Part shown: positions 34,494-43,330 of the stretch, piece by piece
Layout of the letters: every line of letters begins with the position of its first letter
How positions within the stretch are numbered: the stretch's first letter is position 1
Origin: Rhodoblastus sp963748385
Lineage (GTDB): Bacteria; Pseudomonadota; Alphaproteobacteria; Rhizobiales; Beijerinckiaceae
Length of the DNA stretch: 64,000 bases
Reading direction: 5' to 3'
Assembly (NCBI GenBank): GCA_963748385.1
Contig: CAVVIQ010000020.1
Coordinates: 186,001 to 250,000, forward strand
The notes under the pieces: generated by a model
Databases searched by the model: none
Told to the model about the DNA's origin: nothing
What the model saw: the letters and a program-made list of their open reading frames with translations, nothing else
Program-made: the position numbers and the translations under genes

Positions 34494-35186
34494 TCAAGGC
34501 TCTTCCGTTCCTGTCCAAAGATCGGGGCGTCGTGCGCGCGTCAGTTTTTCCGCCTGCTCGCGCCGCCAGCGCGCGATCCTCGCGTGATCGCCCGACATGA
34601 GGATTTCAGGGATCGTCCGACCCTCCCAGTCACGAGGGCGGGTGTAATGCGGATATTCGAGCAGGCCGTGCTCGAAACTTTCGTCGACGCCCGATTCGTT
34701 CTTGCCCATAACTCCCGGCAAAAGGCGCACGCAGGCGTCGATAAGAGTCAACGCGGCGATCTCGCCACCGGAGAGGACATAATCTCCGATCGAAACTTCC
34801 TGCAAATTCCTGCCTTCGATCACCCGCTCGTCCACGCCTTCGAATCGCCCACAGACGATAATGACGCCAGATATTTCCGACAAGTCGCGAACCATTTGCT
34901 GGGTCAGCGGGACGCCGCGTGGGCTCATGAGCAGACGCGGTCTCGGATCGGACGGTTCAAGCGCGGCGTCGAGACTGGCGGCAAGAACGTCGGCACGCAG
35001 CACCATGCCGGGGCCGCCACCTGCCGGCGTATCGTCGACGGCGCGATGACGGCCAATCCCATGTTCGCGAATGTTTTCCGTCTCAAGCGCCCAAAAGCCC
35101 TTTTTGAGCGCCGTTCCGGCCATGGAGCAGCCGAGCGGTCCGGGGAACATTTCCGGATAAAGCGTGAAAACGGTCGCGGACCACAT
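34494..35186 (-). CDS. trmD: tRNA (guanine37-N1)-methyltransferase
   Basis: A 230-residue SPOUT methyltransferase that makes m1G37 and prevents frameshifting. Motifs: ATVFTLYPEMFPG at the start, VDDTPAGGGPGMVLRADVL, CGRFEGVDERVIE, and the knot region VSIGDYVLSGGEIAAL. The ATG at 35186 is the conserved start; open frame upstream belongs to rimM. Last gene of the ffh-rpsP-rimM-trmD operon; no rplS copy follows in this window (a tRNA gene comes next). Confidence 0.95.
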   Translation of the reverse strand: MWSATVFTLYPEMFPGPLGCSMAGTALKKGFWALETENIREHGIGRHRAVDDTPAGGGPGMVLRADVLAASLDAALEPSDPRPRLLMSPRGVPLTQQMVRDLSEISGVIIVCGRFEGVDERVIEGRNLQEVSIGDYVLSGGEIAALTLIDACVRLLPGVMGKNESGVDESFEHGLLEYPHYTRPRDWEGRTIPEILMSGDHARIARWRREQAEKLTRARRPDLWTGTEEP

Positions 35187-35188
35187 TG

Positions 35189-35704
35189 TCAGACTTTCGA
35201 CGCGGCTTCGTCGTCGGCAGGGGGGAGGATAACCACCCGGCCGCCCGCGACATCCACCTCGGGGACCACCGCCCGCGTGAAGGGAAACAGCAGGGTTTCG
35301 CCGACATCTGGGGCAACTTCCAGAATATCTCCGGCGCCGTAATTGGGGGTCGCGACGACCACCCCAAGCAAGACGCCTTGCGGCGTTTCGGCGCGCAGGC
35401 CGATCAGGTCGCTGCAATAGAATTCATCCGCCTCGGCGGCGGGGAGTTTTGCGCGCGTGAGATAGAGTTTTTGATTGGTCAGCCTTTGCGCCGCGTCACG
35501 ATCATTAACGCCTTTGACCCGCACAACAAGCAAATCATTCCTGAGGGGGCGAATGAGAACAATGTCGTGAACGCCGCCCGACGCATCCGCCAGCGGTCCG
35601 TATGCCGCGATGCTCGACGGATCCTGCATGTAGGATTTCAGCCGGATTTCCCCGCGCACGCCATGGGGCGCGCCAAAAACGCCGACTAGAATCTTGTCCT
35701 CCAT
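35189..35704 (-). CDS. rimM: Ribosome maturation factor RimM
   Basis: A 171-residue 30S assembly factor that binds S19. N-terminal VGVFGAPHGVRGEIRL is the family signature; the C-terminal PRC barrel is visible (DLIGLRAETPQGVLLGVVVA, TLLFPFTRAVVPEVDVAGGRV). It lies 2 bases before trmD and 50 after rpsP, in the standard operon. The tail ADDEAASKV is a little longer than average. Confidence 0.94.
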   Translation of the reverse strand: MEDKILVGVFGAPHGVRGEIRLKSYMQDPSSIAAYGPLADASGGVHDIVLIRPLRNDLLVVRVKGVNDRDAAQRLTNQKLYLTRAKLPAAEADEFYCSDLIGLRAETPQGVLLGVVVATPNYGAGDILEVAPDVGETLLFPFTRAVVPEVDVAGGRVVILPPADDEAASKV

Positions 35705-35754
35705 ACCGGCGACCTTGTGAAAAAGGCGCCGCGCGAAGGCGGCGCCCTAAAGAA

Positions 35755-36111
35755 TTACTCCGAAGCAGCGGCCTTTTCGGCGGCCGCCGCGGCGGCCGCG
35801 GCGCGCTCCTGCGCCTTCTTCTTCGGCTGGGCCTTTTGAGGATTGTTGCGAAGCTCACGCTTCAGGGCGCCGACGCCATCAAGCAGGCGGGCGACGCGGT
35901 CGGTCGCCTGCGCGCCCTTGCCTAACCACTCCTTGGCTTTTTCGACATCCAACACAAGACGGGTTTGGGAATCCTTCGGCGCCAGTGGGTCGAAGGTGCC
36001 GAGCTTCTCAATGAAGCGACCGTCACGCGGCGAACGGGCGTCGGCGACGACAACGCGGTAGAACGGACGCTTCTTGGCGCCGCCGCGCGACAGACGAATT
36101 TTCAGCGACAT
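35755..36111 (-). CDS. rpsP: Ribosomal protein S16
   Basis: A 118-residue S16 of the 30S subunit. N-terminal SLKIRLSRGGAKKRPFYRVVVADARSPRD and KLGTFDPLAPKD are the family core. Compared with the roughly 80-residue E. coli protein it has a long Ala/Lys/Glu-rich C-terminal tail (KKKAQERAAAAAAAAEKAA), typical of alphaproteobacterial S16. Second gene of the ffh operon, about 125 bases after ffh. Confidence 0.95.
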   Translation of the reverse strand: MSLKIRLSRGGAKKRPFYRVVVADARSPRDGRFIEKLGTFDPLAPKDSQTRLVLDVEKAKEWLGKGAQATDRVARLLDGVGALKRELRNNPQKAQPKKKAQERAAAAAAAAEKAAASE

Positions 36112-36236
36112 GTTTTCTTCCTTACAAAAATCCCTTGCGGGAGGTTTCGCCGAGGGGCGGGGTGTGGATCAATCAAGCAACGGCCGGCCCTCTTCCGGCT
36201 GTTCCGAACCGCGCGACGAACGCCGCGCGGCAAAAC

Positions 36237-37814
36237 TCACTTCTTCTTCCCGAACGGATTTAGACCGGAGAAGCCACCCAGCCCCGGAAGGCCGCCCGGT
36301 TTGCCACCCAGTCCTGGCAACCCGCCGGGACCGGGGTCAGGGAGACCATGCTTCGGGGCGAAGGCGCCGGGCGGCGGCGATGCGGGAACGCCCAGCCCCA
36401 TTCCTGCCCCGCCCCCGAATTTCTGCTGGAGTTCGGCGATCTGCTCTGGCGTCGGCTGTGGCGTCGCACCGCCCAGGCCGAACATCTGAGCCATTTGGGC
36501 CATCGGCCCCCGCTTGGCCCCCCCCAGGGATTTCATCATGTCGGCCATGGTCCGGTGCTGCTTGAGCAGGCGGTTCACATCTTCGACTTTCATACCGGAG
36601 CCCGCGGCGATGCGCTTCTTTCGCGACGCCTTCAAAAGATCGGGATTGCGCCGTTCCTGCGCAGTCATGGAAAGGATGATCGCGCGCTGACGGGCGATCG
36701 TCTTGTTGTCGACCTTGGCGGCGGCAAGCGCGTCCTTCATCTTGGCCATGCCGGGCAGAAGGCCCATGATTCCGCCAAGCCCGCCGAGCTTGTCCACCTG
36801 CGCCAATTGTTCAGCCATGTCTTCAAGGTCGAACTTGCCCTTGCGCATCTTGTCGGCGATGCGCTGAGCCTTTTCGGCGTCGATGGTCTCCGCCGCTTTT
36901 TCGACCAGGGCGACAATGTCGCCCATGCCCAGGATTCGATTGGCGATGCGCTGGGGATGAAAATCATCCAGCGCGTCCATTTTTTCCCCGGTGCCAATCA
37001 GCTTGATCGGCTTGCCCGTGACCGCGCGCATCGACAGGGCGGCGCCGCCGCGCCCGTCGCCGTCCGCGCGGGTCAGGACAATGCCGGTGATTCCGACCCG
37101 CTCGTCGAAATTTTTGGCGAGATTGACCGCATCCTGGCCAGTGAGCGCGTCGGCAACGAGAAGGATTTCATGGGGGCTGGAAGCGGCCTTGATTTCGGCC
37201 ATCTCCGCCATCAGCGGTTCGTCGATATGAGTGCGGCCGGCGGTATCGAGCAGGACGACGTCAAAACCCTGGAGCCGCGCGGCCTCCTCGGCGCGTTTCG
37301 CGATCTGCACCGGCGCTTGGCCCGGAACGATCGGCAATGTCGCGACATCGATCTGACGGCCGAGCACCGCAAGCTGTTCCTGCGCCGCCGGACGTTTGAC
37401 GTCGAGCGAGGCCATGAGAACCCGCTTCTTGAAGCGGTCGGTCAGTCGTTTGGCGATTTTCGCGGTGGTGGTGGTCTTGCCCGCGCCTTGCAGGCCGACC
37501 ATCATGATCGCGACGGGCGGTGCCGCGTTGAGATCGATCGGCTCGGCGTCCGAACCCAAGGTCTCGATCAGAACGTCATTGACGATCTTGACGACCATCT
37601 GGCCGGGCGTGACCGATTTCACCACCTCGGCGCCGACCGCCCGGGCGCGGGCCTTGTCCACGAATGAGCGCACGACGTCCAACGCCACGTCGGCTTCAAG
37701 CAGAGCGCGGCGCACTTCGCGCATCGCGGCGGCGACGTCCTCCTCCGAGAGGGCGCCGCGCCGGGTCAGGCTGTCGAATATGCCGGAGAGCTTTTCTGAA
37801 AGGCCCTCGAACAT
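36237..37814 (-). CDS. ffh: Signal recognition particle protein Ffh
   Basis: A 525-residue GTPase that, with SRP RNA and FtsY, delivers inner-membrane proteins to the translocon. N domain (LSEKLSGIFDSLTRRGALSEEDV), G domain with GLQGAGKTTTTAKIAKRL, DTAGRTHID and TRADGDGRGG, then the Met-rich M domain with SGMKVEDVNRLLKQHRTM. After the M domain comes an unusually Gly/Pro-rich tail (about residues 430-525) ending NPFGKKK. The start has AAAAAGGA 7 bases upstream. First gene of the ffh-rpsP-rimM-trmD operon, divergent from dnaK. Confidence 0.96.
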   Translation of the reverse strand: MFEGLSEKLSGIFDSLTRRGALSEEDVAAAMREVRRALLEADVALDVVRSFVDKARARAVGAEVVKSVTPGQMVVKIVNDVLIETLGSDAEPIDLNAAPPVAIMMVGLQGAGKTTTTAKIAKRLTDRFKKRVLMASLDVKRPAAQEQLAVLGRQIDVATLPIVPGQAPVQIAKRAEEAARLQGFDVVLLDTAGRTHIDEPLMAEMAEIKAASSPHEILLVADALTGQDAVNLAKNFDERVGITGIVLTRADGDGRGGAALSMRAVTGKPIKLIGTGEKMDALDDFHPQRIANRILGMGDIVALVEKAAETIDAEKAQRIADKMRKGKFDLEDMAEQLAQVDKLGGLGGIMGLLPGMAKMKDALAAAKVDNKTIARQRAIILSMTAQERRNPDLLKASRKKRIAAGSGMKVEDVNRLLKQHRTMADMMKSLGGAKRGPMAQMAQMFGLGGATPQPTPEQIAELQQKFGGGAGMGLGVPASPPPGAFAPKHGLPDPGPGGLPGLGGKPGGLPGLGGFSGLNPFGKKK

Positions 37815-37884
37815 CCAAAAATCCTTTTTGTTCCCGCGGACTCTTCCGCCGTTCCTCGCCGAAAACGAGCCTGCAAAGCAAAAC

Positions 37885-37973
37885 GCGCCCGGGGGCGCAA
37901 TGCGCTGCCGGGCGTTGGCCTCCCGCGTCCCGGCGCGGGTCGGCTGAACTGGTTCGTCTCACTCAAGAGAGAC
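37885..37973 (-). promoter_or_regulatory. Three consecutive hairpins in the ffh leader region
   Basis: Upstream of ffh three short inverted repeats follow one another: GCGCCC-GG-GGGCGC (37885-37898), CCCGCG...CGCGGG (37922-37939) and GTCTC...GAGAC (37956-37973). They could form structured RNA in the ffh 5' leader or be binding sites. It does not contain the conserved GGAAG loop pattern of SRP RNA, so it is not ffs. The arrangement may also be chance in GC-rich sequence. Confidence 0.35.
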
Positions 37974-38072
37974 CGCGCTTTTACCTGCAGGCCCCCCTCA
38001 AGTCAAATATTCAGGAACGAGCTTTTTCCGTCGCGAACCGAGCCGCCCGGAATCGCTTACGAATCATCGCCG

Positions 38073-38102
38073 CTTGCGGGCGCAAAAGGGCGCGCCTATA
38101 TG
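38073..38102 (+). promoter_or_regulatory. Likely RpoH (sigma-32 type) heat-shock promoter of dnaK
   Basis: CTTG at 38073-38076, an 18-base spacer, and CCTATATG at 38095-38102 match the alphaproteobacterial RpoH consensus (CTTG, 17-18 bases, CYTATNTG). It lies 130 bases before the dnaK ATG, in the right orientation. Transcription would be expected to start about 6-8 bases after the second box. Confidence 0.68.
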
Positions 38103-38231
38103 AGGCGCGCTCTTGCAACGGGTCGCCCTCATACCAATGTGAGCGAAAGTCGGGAACCGGGCGAGGCAACCTGCGCCCATACCGGATCGCTTCGGGATCC
38201 AGCGGTTCTGCGAGGAAAGGAAAGAATACTC

Positions 38232-40136
38232 ATGGCTAAAGTCATTGGCATCGATCTCGGCACCACCAATTCCTGCGTCGCCGTGATGGAAGGGTCGACT
38301 CCCAAAGTTATCGAAAACGCCGAAGGCGCCCGCACCACACCCTCCATTGTCGCCTTCACAGACGATGGCGAGCGGTTGACCGGCCAGCCGGCCAAACGCC
38401 AGGCGGTCACCAATCCCGAAAAGACGTTTTTCGCGATCAAGCGTTTGATCGGCCGCACTTTCGCCGATCCGATGACCCAGAAGGACATCGGCCTTGTCCC
38501 TTACAAGATCGTCAAGGCGGGCAATGGCGACGCGTGGGTCGAAGCCGGTGGCAAGCAATATTCGCCGTCGCAGATTTCAGCCTTCATCCTGCAAAAGATG
38601 AAGGAAACCGCGGAGGCCTTTCTCGGACAGACGGTCACTCAGGCGGTCATCACGGTTCCGGCCTATTTCAACGACGCCCAGCGCCAGGCGACCAAGGACG
38701 CCGGCAAGATCGCCGGGCTAGAAGTTCTGCGCATCATCAACGAACCCACGGCGGCGGCCCTCGCCTATGGCCTCGACAAGAAAGGCTCCGGCACGATTGC
38801 GGTCTATGACCTCGGCGGCGGCACCTTCGACGTGTCCGTTCTTGAAATCGGCGACGGCGTCTTCGAGGTGAAGTCGACCAACGGCGACACTTTCCTCGGC
38901 GGCGAAGATTTCGACATGCGCTTGGTCGAATATCTCGCAGAAGAATTCAGGAAGGACAATGGCATCGACCTCAAGAAGGACAAGCTGGCCCTCCAGCGCC
39001 TGAAAGAGGCGGCGGAAAAGGCCAAGATCGAATTGTCCTCGGCGGTGCAGACCGACATCAACCTGCCCTATATCACAGCCGACGCCTCCGGTCCGAAGCA
39101 CCTGACCCTAAAACTCACTCGAGCGAAATACGAGGCTCTGGTCGACGACCTGATCCAGCGCACAGTGGAGCCCTGCCGCAAGGCGCTCAAGGACGCCGGC
39201 CTTTCCGCCGCCGAAATCAATGAAGTGGTCCTGGTCGGCGGCATGACCCGCATGCCGAAGGTCCAGGAGGTCGTGAAGCAGTTTTTCGGCAAGGAGCCGC
39301 ACAAGGGCGTCAACCCGGATGAAGTCGTCGCCATCGGCGCGGCCGTCCAGGCCGGCGTTCTGCAGGGCGACGTCAAGGACGTGCTGCTGCTCGACGTGAC
39401 CCCGTTGTCGCTCGGCATCGAAACGCTCGGCGGCGTCTTCACCCGCCTGATCGACCGCAACACCACAATCCCGACCAAGAAGAGCCAGGTTTTCTCCACT
39501 GCCGAGGATTCCCAGACCGCGGTCACCATCCGTGTGTTCCAGGGCGAGCGCGAAATGGCGGCAGACAACAAGCTGCTCGGCCAGTTCGATCTCGTCGGCA
39601 TTCCGCCCGCGCCGCGCGGCATGCCACAGATCGAAGTGACCTTCGACATCGACGCCAACGGCATCGTGTCGGTCACAGCCAAGGACAAGGCGACCAGCAA
39701 AGAGCAGCAGATCCGCATCCAGGCCTCGGGCGGCCTCTCGGAGGCTGACATCGAGAAGATGGTCAAGGACGCCGAAGCACACGCCGCCGAAGATAAAAAG
39801 CGTCGCGAACTGGTCGACGCCCGCAACCAGGGCGAGGCTCTCATCCATTCCACGGAAAAGTCGCTGAAGGAATTCGGCGACAAGGTCGCGGCTTCGGACA
39901 AGAGTACGATCGAGGCGGCTGTCGCCAGCCTCAAGACCGCGCTCGAAGGCGAGGATGTCGAGGCGGTCAACGCGCGCGCCAGTGAACTGGCTCAGGCTTC
40001 CATGAAGCTCGGCGAGGCTATGTACAAGGCAGAGCAGGCGACCGCCGGCGCTGGCGCGAGCGGGGCGCAGAACGCGGACGAGGACGTGATCGACGCCGAC
40101 TTCAAGGAAGTGAAGGACGACAAGAAGGGCGCCTGA
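38232..40136 (+). CDS. dnaK: Molecular chaperone DnaK (Hsp70)
   Basis: A 634-residue ATP-dependent chaperone. The ATPase domain starts AKVIGIDLGTTNSCVAVMEG; phosphate and connect motifs (DLGGGTFDVSVLEIGDG, RIINEPTAAALAYGLDKK, LVGGMTRMPKVQ) are intact, as are the linker (DVLLLDVTPLSLGIET) and the substrate domain. The tail ends DEDVIDADFKEVKDDKKGA, the usual acidic DnaK end. The start is preceded by GAGGAAAGGA. An RpoH-type promoter lies upstream and dnaJ follows, separated by 182 bases with strong inverted repeats. Confidence 0.97.
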   Translation: MAKVIGIDLGTTNSCVAVMEGSTPKVIENAEGARTTPSIVAFTDDGERLTGQPAKRQAVTNPEKTFFAIKRLIGRTFADPMTQKDIGLVPYKIVKAGNGDAWVEAGGKQYSPSQISAFILQKMKETAEAFLGQTVTQAVITVPAYFNDAQRQATKDAGKIAGLEVLRIINEPTAAALAYGLDKKGSGTIAVYDLGGGTFDVSVLEIGDGVFEVKSTNGDTFLGGEDFDMRLVEYLAEEFRKDNGIDLKKDKLALQRLKEAAEKAKIELSSAVQTDINLPYITADASGPKHLTLKLTRAKYEALVDDLIQRTVEPCRKALKDAGLSAAEINEVVLVGGMTRMPKVQEVVKQFFGKEPHKGVNPDEVVAIGAAVQAGVLQGDVKDVLLLDVTPLSLGIETLGGVFTRLIDRNTTIPTKKSQVFSTAEDSQTAVTIRVFQGEREMAADNKLLGQFDLVGIPPAPRGMPQIEVTFDIDANGIVSVTAKDKATSKEQQIRIQASGGLSEADIEKMVKDAEAHAAEDKKRRELVDARNQGEALIHSTEKSLKEFGDKVAASDKSTIEAAVASLKTALEGEDVEAVNARASELAQASMKLGEAMYKAEQATAGAGASGAQNADEDVIDADFKEVKDDKKGA

Positions 40137-40160
40137 TCGGGCGCTCCTCGCTGCGGCAGG

Positions 40161-40259
40161 CCCGGGGCGCAAGCGCCCCGGGGTGGTGAGGAATGCGCTT
40201 CGCGAACGAAAAAGTGTTGCGTTCGCGACTTGTCGCGTCTAGGGCCTTTGTGCGCATTC
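40161..40259. repeat. Inverted repeats between dnaK and dnaJ
   Basis: First, CCCGGGGCGC (40161-40170) and GCGCCCCGGG (40173-40182) form a very strong GC hairpin right after the dnaK stop. Second, TCGCGAACG (40200-40208) pairs with CGTTCGCGA (40220-40228), and this hairpin is flanked by an outer pair GAATGCGC (40191-40198) / GCGCATTC (40252-40259). None is followed by a T-run, so they look like mRNA-processing or stability structures that could set the dnaK:dnaJ ratio rather than intrinsic terminators. Confidence 0.7.
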
Positions 40260-40318
40260 CGCATTTGGCGACAGCGCGGTTTTCATTCACTGGCTGAAAG
40301 ATCCGGATGGCGTCGTCG

Positions 40319-41452
40319 ATGGCCAAACGCTGCTATTATGAAGTTCTTGGCGTGTCGCGAACCTGTTCCGAAAGCGAGCTGAAAGGCGCGTTCCGCAAAC
40401 AGGCGCTGAAGCTGCACCCCGATCGGAACCCCGGCGACACGGAAGCCGAGCACAAATTCAAGGAAGTCAACGAAGCCTATCAGGTTCTGTCTGACGAGCA
40501 GAAACGCGCAGCCTATGATCGTTTCGGCCATGGCGCCTTCGAACATGGCGGCGGCGGCGGTTTCGGCGGTTTCGGATCGGGCGAGGGTTTCGCCGCGTCG
40601 ATGGCCGATATTTTTGACGACCTGTTCGGCGACGTAATGGGTGGACGGCGGGGGCGTTCCTCTGGCCGCCAGCGCGGCGCCGATTTGCGGTACAATATGG
40701 AGGTGACACTCGAAGAGGCTTTCCGTGGCAAAACCGCCTCGCTGAAAATCCCGACATCCGTCACCTGTGACGTCTGCGCCGGCTCGGGAGCCAAGGCCGG
40801 GTCGAAGCCAAAGGCCTGCCCGACCTGCGGCGGCGCCGGAAGGGTGCGGGCGCAACAAGGTTTTTTCTCCATCGAGCGGTCTTGTCCGGCCTGTCATGGC
40901 CGCGGAGAGGTCATAGACAATCCCTGCCCCAACTGCGCCGGCGCCGGCCGCGTCACCCGCGAGCGAGCGCTTTCTGTAAATATTCCTGCCGGAATCGAGG
41001 ACGGCACTAGGATCCGGCTGACCGGCGAGGGCGAGGCCGGCTTGCGTGGCGGACCGCCGGGGGACCTTTATATTTTCCTGTCCGTCAAGCCTCATCCCTT
41101 TTTCCAAAGGGACGGCGCGGACCTCCATTGCCGCGTGCCGATTTCGATGGTCCAGGCCACTCTCGGCGGCGAGATCATGGCGCATGGCGTCGACGGGGCG
41201 GAGATCAAGGTCAAGATCGAGGAAGGCACGCAGTCCGGGCGTCAGTTCAAGCTCAAGGGCAAAGGCATGCCGGTGCTGCGCGCGCGCGATTTCGGCGACC
41301 TCTACATCCAGGTCAACGTCGAAACACCGCAAAACCTGACGAAAAGGCAGAAAGAACTGCTCGCGGAATTTGAAAACGAGTCCACCCACAAGACCCATCC
41401 CGAATCGACCGGCTTTTTCGCCAAAATGAAAGAATTTTTTGATTTGACCTGA
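40319..41452 (+). CDS. dnaJ: Molecular chaperone DnaJ (Hsp40)
   Basis: A 377-residue type I DnaJ that stimulates DnaK. J domain with the HPD triad (KLHPDRNPGD), Gly/Phe linker (HGGGGGFGGFGSGEGF), and four zinc-finger repeats CxxCxGxG (CDVCAGSG, CPTCGGAG, CPACHGRG, CPNCAGAG), all intact. The ATG at 40319 gives the conserved MAKRxYYEVLGV start; an in-frame ATG at 40307 would add four residues. Usual Asp after KR is Cys here (KRCYYE). Confidence 0.95.
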   Translation: MAKRCYYEVLGVSRTCSESELKGAFRKQALKLHPDRNPGDTEAEHKFKEVNEAYQVLSDEQKRAAYDRFGHGAFEHGGGGGFGGFGSGEGFAASMADIFDDLFGDVMGGRRGRSSGRQRGADLRYNMEVTLEEAFRGKTASLKIPTSVTCDVCAGSGAKAGSKPKACPTCGGAGRVRAQQGFFSIERSCPACHGRGEVIDNPCPNCAGAGRVTRERALSVNIPAGIEDGTRIRLTGEGEAGLRGGPPGDLYIFLSVKPHPFFQRDGADLHCRVPISMVQATLGGEIMAHGVDGAEIKVKIEEGTQSGRQFKLKGKGMPVLRARDFGDLYIQVNVETPQNLTKRQKELLAEFENESTHKTHPESTGFFAKMKEFFDLT

Positions 41453-41534
41453 GGCAATGACCGACCTTTCCTTGACGCTTTTGTAATTGTGAGCGAATCT
41501 CACCGCTCGCTTCGGTCCGGGGGACAAGGGCAAA

Positions 41535-42326
41535 TTGAGCGCGGAAAGACGTCAGGCGAAACTCCATTCAAGCCCGAAAAATCCGATTGAGCCGCGCCTC
41601 AGCGATGAAGCGCGCTTCATTCGTTCCTGGCTGGAAAATCCGCTGCTCGCCGGCGCAATCACCCCGTCCGGGCGTTTTCTTGCCCGCGCCATGGCGCAGT
41701 GCGTCAACCCCGAAGCGGCGGGCCCCATCGTCGAACTCGGACCCGGCACCGGTCCTGTCACTCAGGCCCTTTTGGCGCGCGGTTTGGCGCCCGAGCGTCT
41801 TGTCTTGGTCGAATACGAGCCTACGTTCTGCCATCTGCTCGAGAAAAAATTTCCTGGCGCCCGCGTCGTCCGCGGGGACGCCTACCGACTTCGCGACACG
41901 CTCGCCAAGGTGCTTGACGCGCCCGCCGCGGCGGTCGTTTCCAGCCTTCCTCTCCTGACCAAGCCCGAATCCTCGCGCTTGTCGCTGCTGCGACAGGCCT
42001 TCGGCCTTATGGCGCCCGAGGGTCGTTTCGTTCAATTTACTTATGGCGTGAAATCGCCGATCCCGGCCCATCTCTCCGCGGGTTTGCGCTTCGAGACGCA
42101 GAGTCTCGCGCCGATCTGGCTCAACCTGCCGCCCGCGCGCATCTTCGTTTATTGTCAATCCGGCTGCGGGCGCCCAACCGAGAGACGTCCCGACATGCTC
42201 GCCACACTGCTGAAAAAGTCGCGCCGGTTCGGCAAGGAAATCCGCGACGAGCTGGAAGAGGCGCGCTCCCGGTTTTCCACGCCGGAGGCGCGGCGCCCGG
42301 TTGGCGCCAAAAGCCGTCGTTTTTGA
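41535..42326 (+). CDS. pmtA: Phosphatidylethanolamine N-methyltransferase PmtA (rhizobial type)
   Basis: A 263-residue SAM-dependent methyltransferase resembling rhizobial PmtA, which methylates phosphatidylethanolamine towards phosphatidylcholine at the inner membrane. SAM motif GPIVELGPGTGPVTQALL, preceded by the basic FIRSWLENPLLAGAITPSGR helix usual in this family; VVSSLPLLTKPES and RFVQFTYGVKSPIPAHL follow. A basic C-terminal tail (LLKKSRRFGKE) may aid membrane binding. The start is TTG at 41535, with AAGGG just upstream; no ATG fits the conserved N-terminus. An rRNA adenine methyltransferase-like role is less likely. Confidence 0.8.
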   Translation: MSAERRQAKLHSSPKNPIEPRLSDEARFIRSWLENPLLAGAITPSGRFLARAMAQCVNPEAAGPIVELGPGTGPVTQALLARGLAPERLVLVEYEPTFCHLLEKKFPGARVVRGDAYRLRDTLAKVLDAPAAAVVSSLPLLTKPESSRLSLLRQAFGLMAPEGRFVQFTYGVKSPIPAHLSAGLRFETQSLAPIWLNLPPARIFVYCQSGCGRPTERRPDMLATLLKKSRRFGKEIRDELEEARSRFSTPEARRPVGAKSRRF

Positions 42327-42393
42327 AATTCGACTTCGCTTTCCTCCCATTTAACACTAAGAAACCGGCGCCCTCCAGACGCGGACGCCTCAT

Positions 42394-43095
42394 ATGCACG
42401 ACCAGACCCGCGACAAGCTGATTGTCGCGCTCGATCTCGCAGACATCGCTCAGGCCCGCGCCATGGTGGAACGCCTCGGCGACAGCGTCGAATTTTTCAA
42501 GATTGGCATGGAACTCGCCTATGGCGGCGGCTTGGCGCTGGTGGACGAACTGGGCCGCGCCGGCAAAAAGGTCTTTCTCGACCTGAAACTGCACGACATT
42601 GGCGCCACCGTGGAAAAGGCGACCGCGCAGGTCGCGCGACTCGGCGTGCATTTCCTCACCGTTCACGCCTTTCCCCAAACCCTCGCCGCCGCTGCGCGCG
42701 GATCGGAAGGTTCCGCACTCAAGGTTCTCGGCGTCACCGTCATGACCTCTTATGACGATTCCGACCTCAAGGCGGCGGGCTATCGCCTCAACGTCAAGGA
42801 ACTGGTGGCCCTGCGCGCCCGACAGGCGAAAGACGCCGGGATCGCCGGGCTGATCTTGTCACCCGAGGAGCTTGTGGCGACCCGGGCGCTGGTGGGTGAG
42901 GAAATGCTGCTGGTCACGCCCGGCGTGAGACCCGCCGGCTCGGCTTTGGGAGACCAGAAACGCGTGGCGACGCCGTCCGAAGCCCTGAAACGCGGCGCGG
43001 ATCACCTTGTCGTCGGCCGGCCCATTCTCGCCGCCCCCGATCCCCGCGAAGCAGCATGCGCGATACAACGGGAAATCGCCGAAGCCGCCGGTTGA
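42394..43095 (+). CDS. pyrF: Orotidine 5'-phosphate decarboxylase
   Basis: A 233-residue TIM-barrel enzyme that turns OMP into UMP, the last step of UMP synthesis. IVALDLADIAQAR at the start, the catalytic KxxDxxHDIG region as FLDLKLHDIGATVE, and the phosphate-binding VTPGVRPAGSALGDQKR. Length normal. It follows pmtA by 67 bases on the same strand and may share a transcript. Confidence 0.95.
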   Translation: MHDQTRDKLIVALDLADIAQARAMVERLGDSVEFFKIGMELAYGGGLALVDELGRAGKKVFLDLKLHDIGATVEKATAQVARLGVHFLTVHAFPQTLAAAARGSEGSALKVLGVTVMTSYDDSDLKAAGYRLNVKELVALRARQAKDAGIAGLILSPEELVATRALVGEEMLLVTPGVRPAGSALGDQKRVATPSEALKRGADHLVVGRPILAAPDPREAACAIQREIAEAAG

Positions 43096-43330
43096 AAAAA
43101 GAAACGCCGAGCGTACCTCCGGCCCGGCGTCGTGCCCTCAGGACTGGGGGACAGCGCCTTTGGACGCCACGACCCTACCCGCGAAACATGACCGGGCGGT
43201 GACAGCTCCGCACTCATTTTGAGACCTCGCCTGCGTTTTCCCGAAGATACGCGCCTTGCGACATCTCTTGCGGCGCCGCGAAAAGACCTTTACAGCGGCG
43301 GCTGGGAACCGCGGGTTTGGAGGATGAGCG

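Noticed and set aside
36348..37667. Long plus-strand open frame of about 440 codons opposite ffh
   Set aside because: It is a shadow of the ffh codon pattern: low complexity, His/Arg/Asp-rich, no domain, and ffh is certain on the other strand.
37860..37990. SRP RNA (ffs) near ffh
   Set aside because: The conserved GGAAG-type loop sequence of SRP RNA is absent on both strands.
40161..40182. Intrinsic terminator after dnaK
   Set aside because: The hairpin is strong but there is no T-run; listed as an inverted repeat only.
39108..41533. Long minus-strand open frames opposite dnaK and dnaJ (about 354 and 416 codons)
   Set aside because: Antisense to certain genes; residues mirror the codon bias and show no motif.
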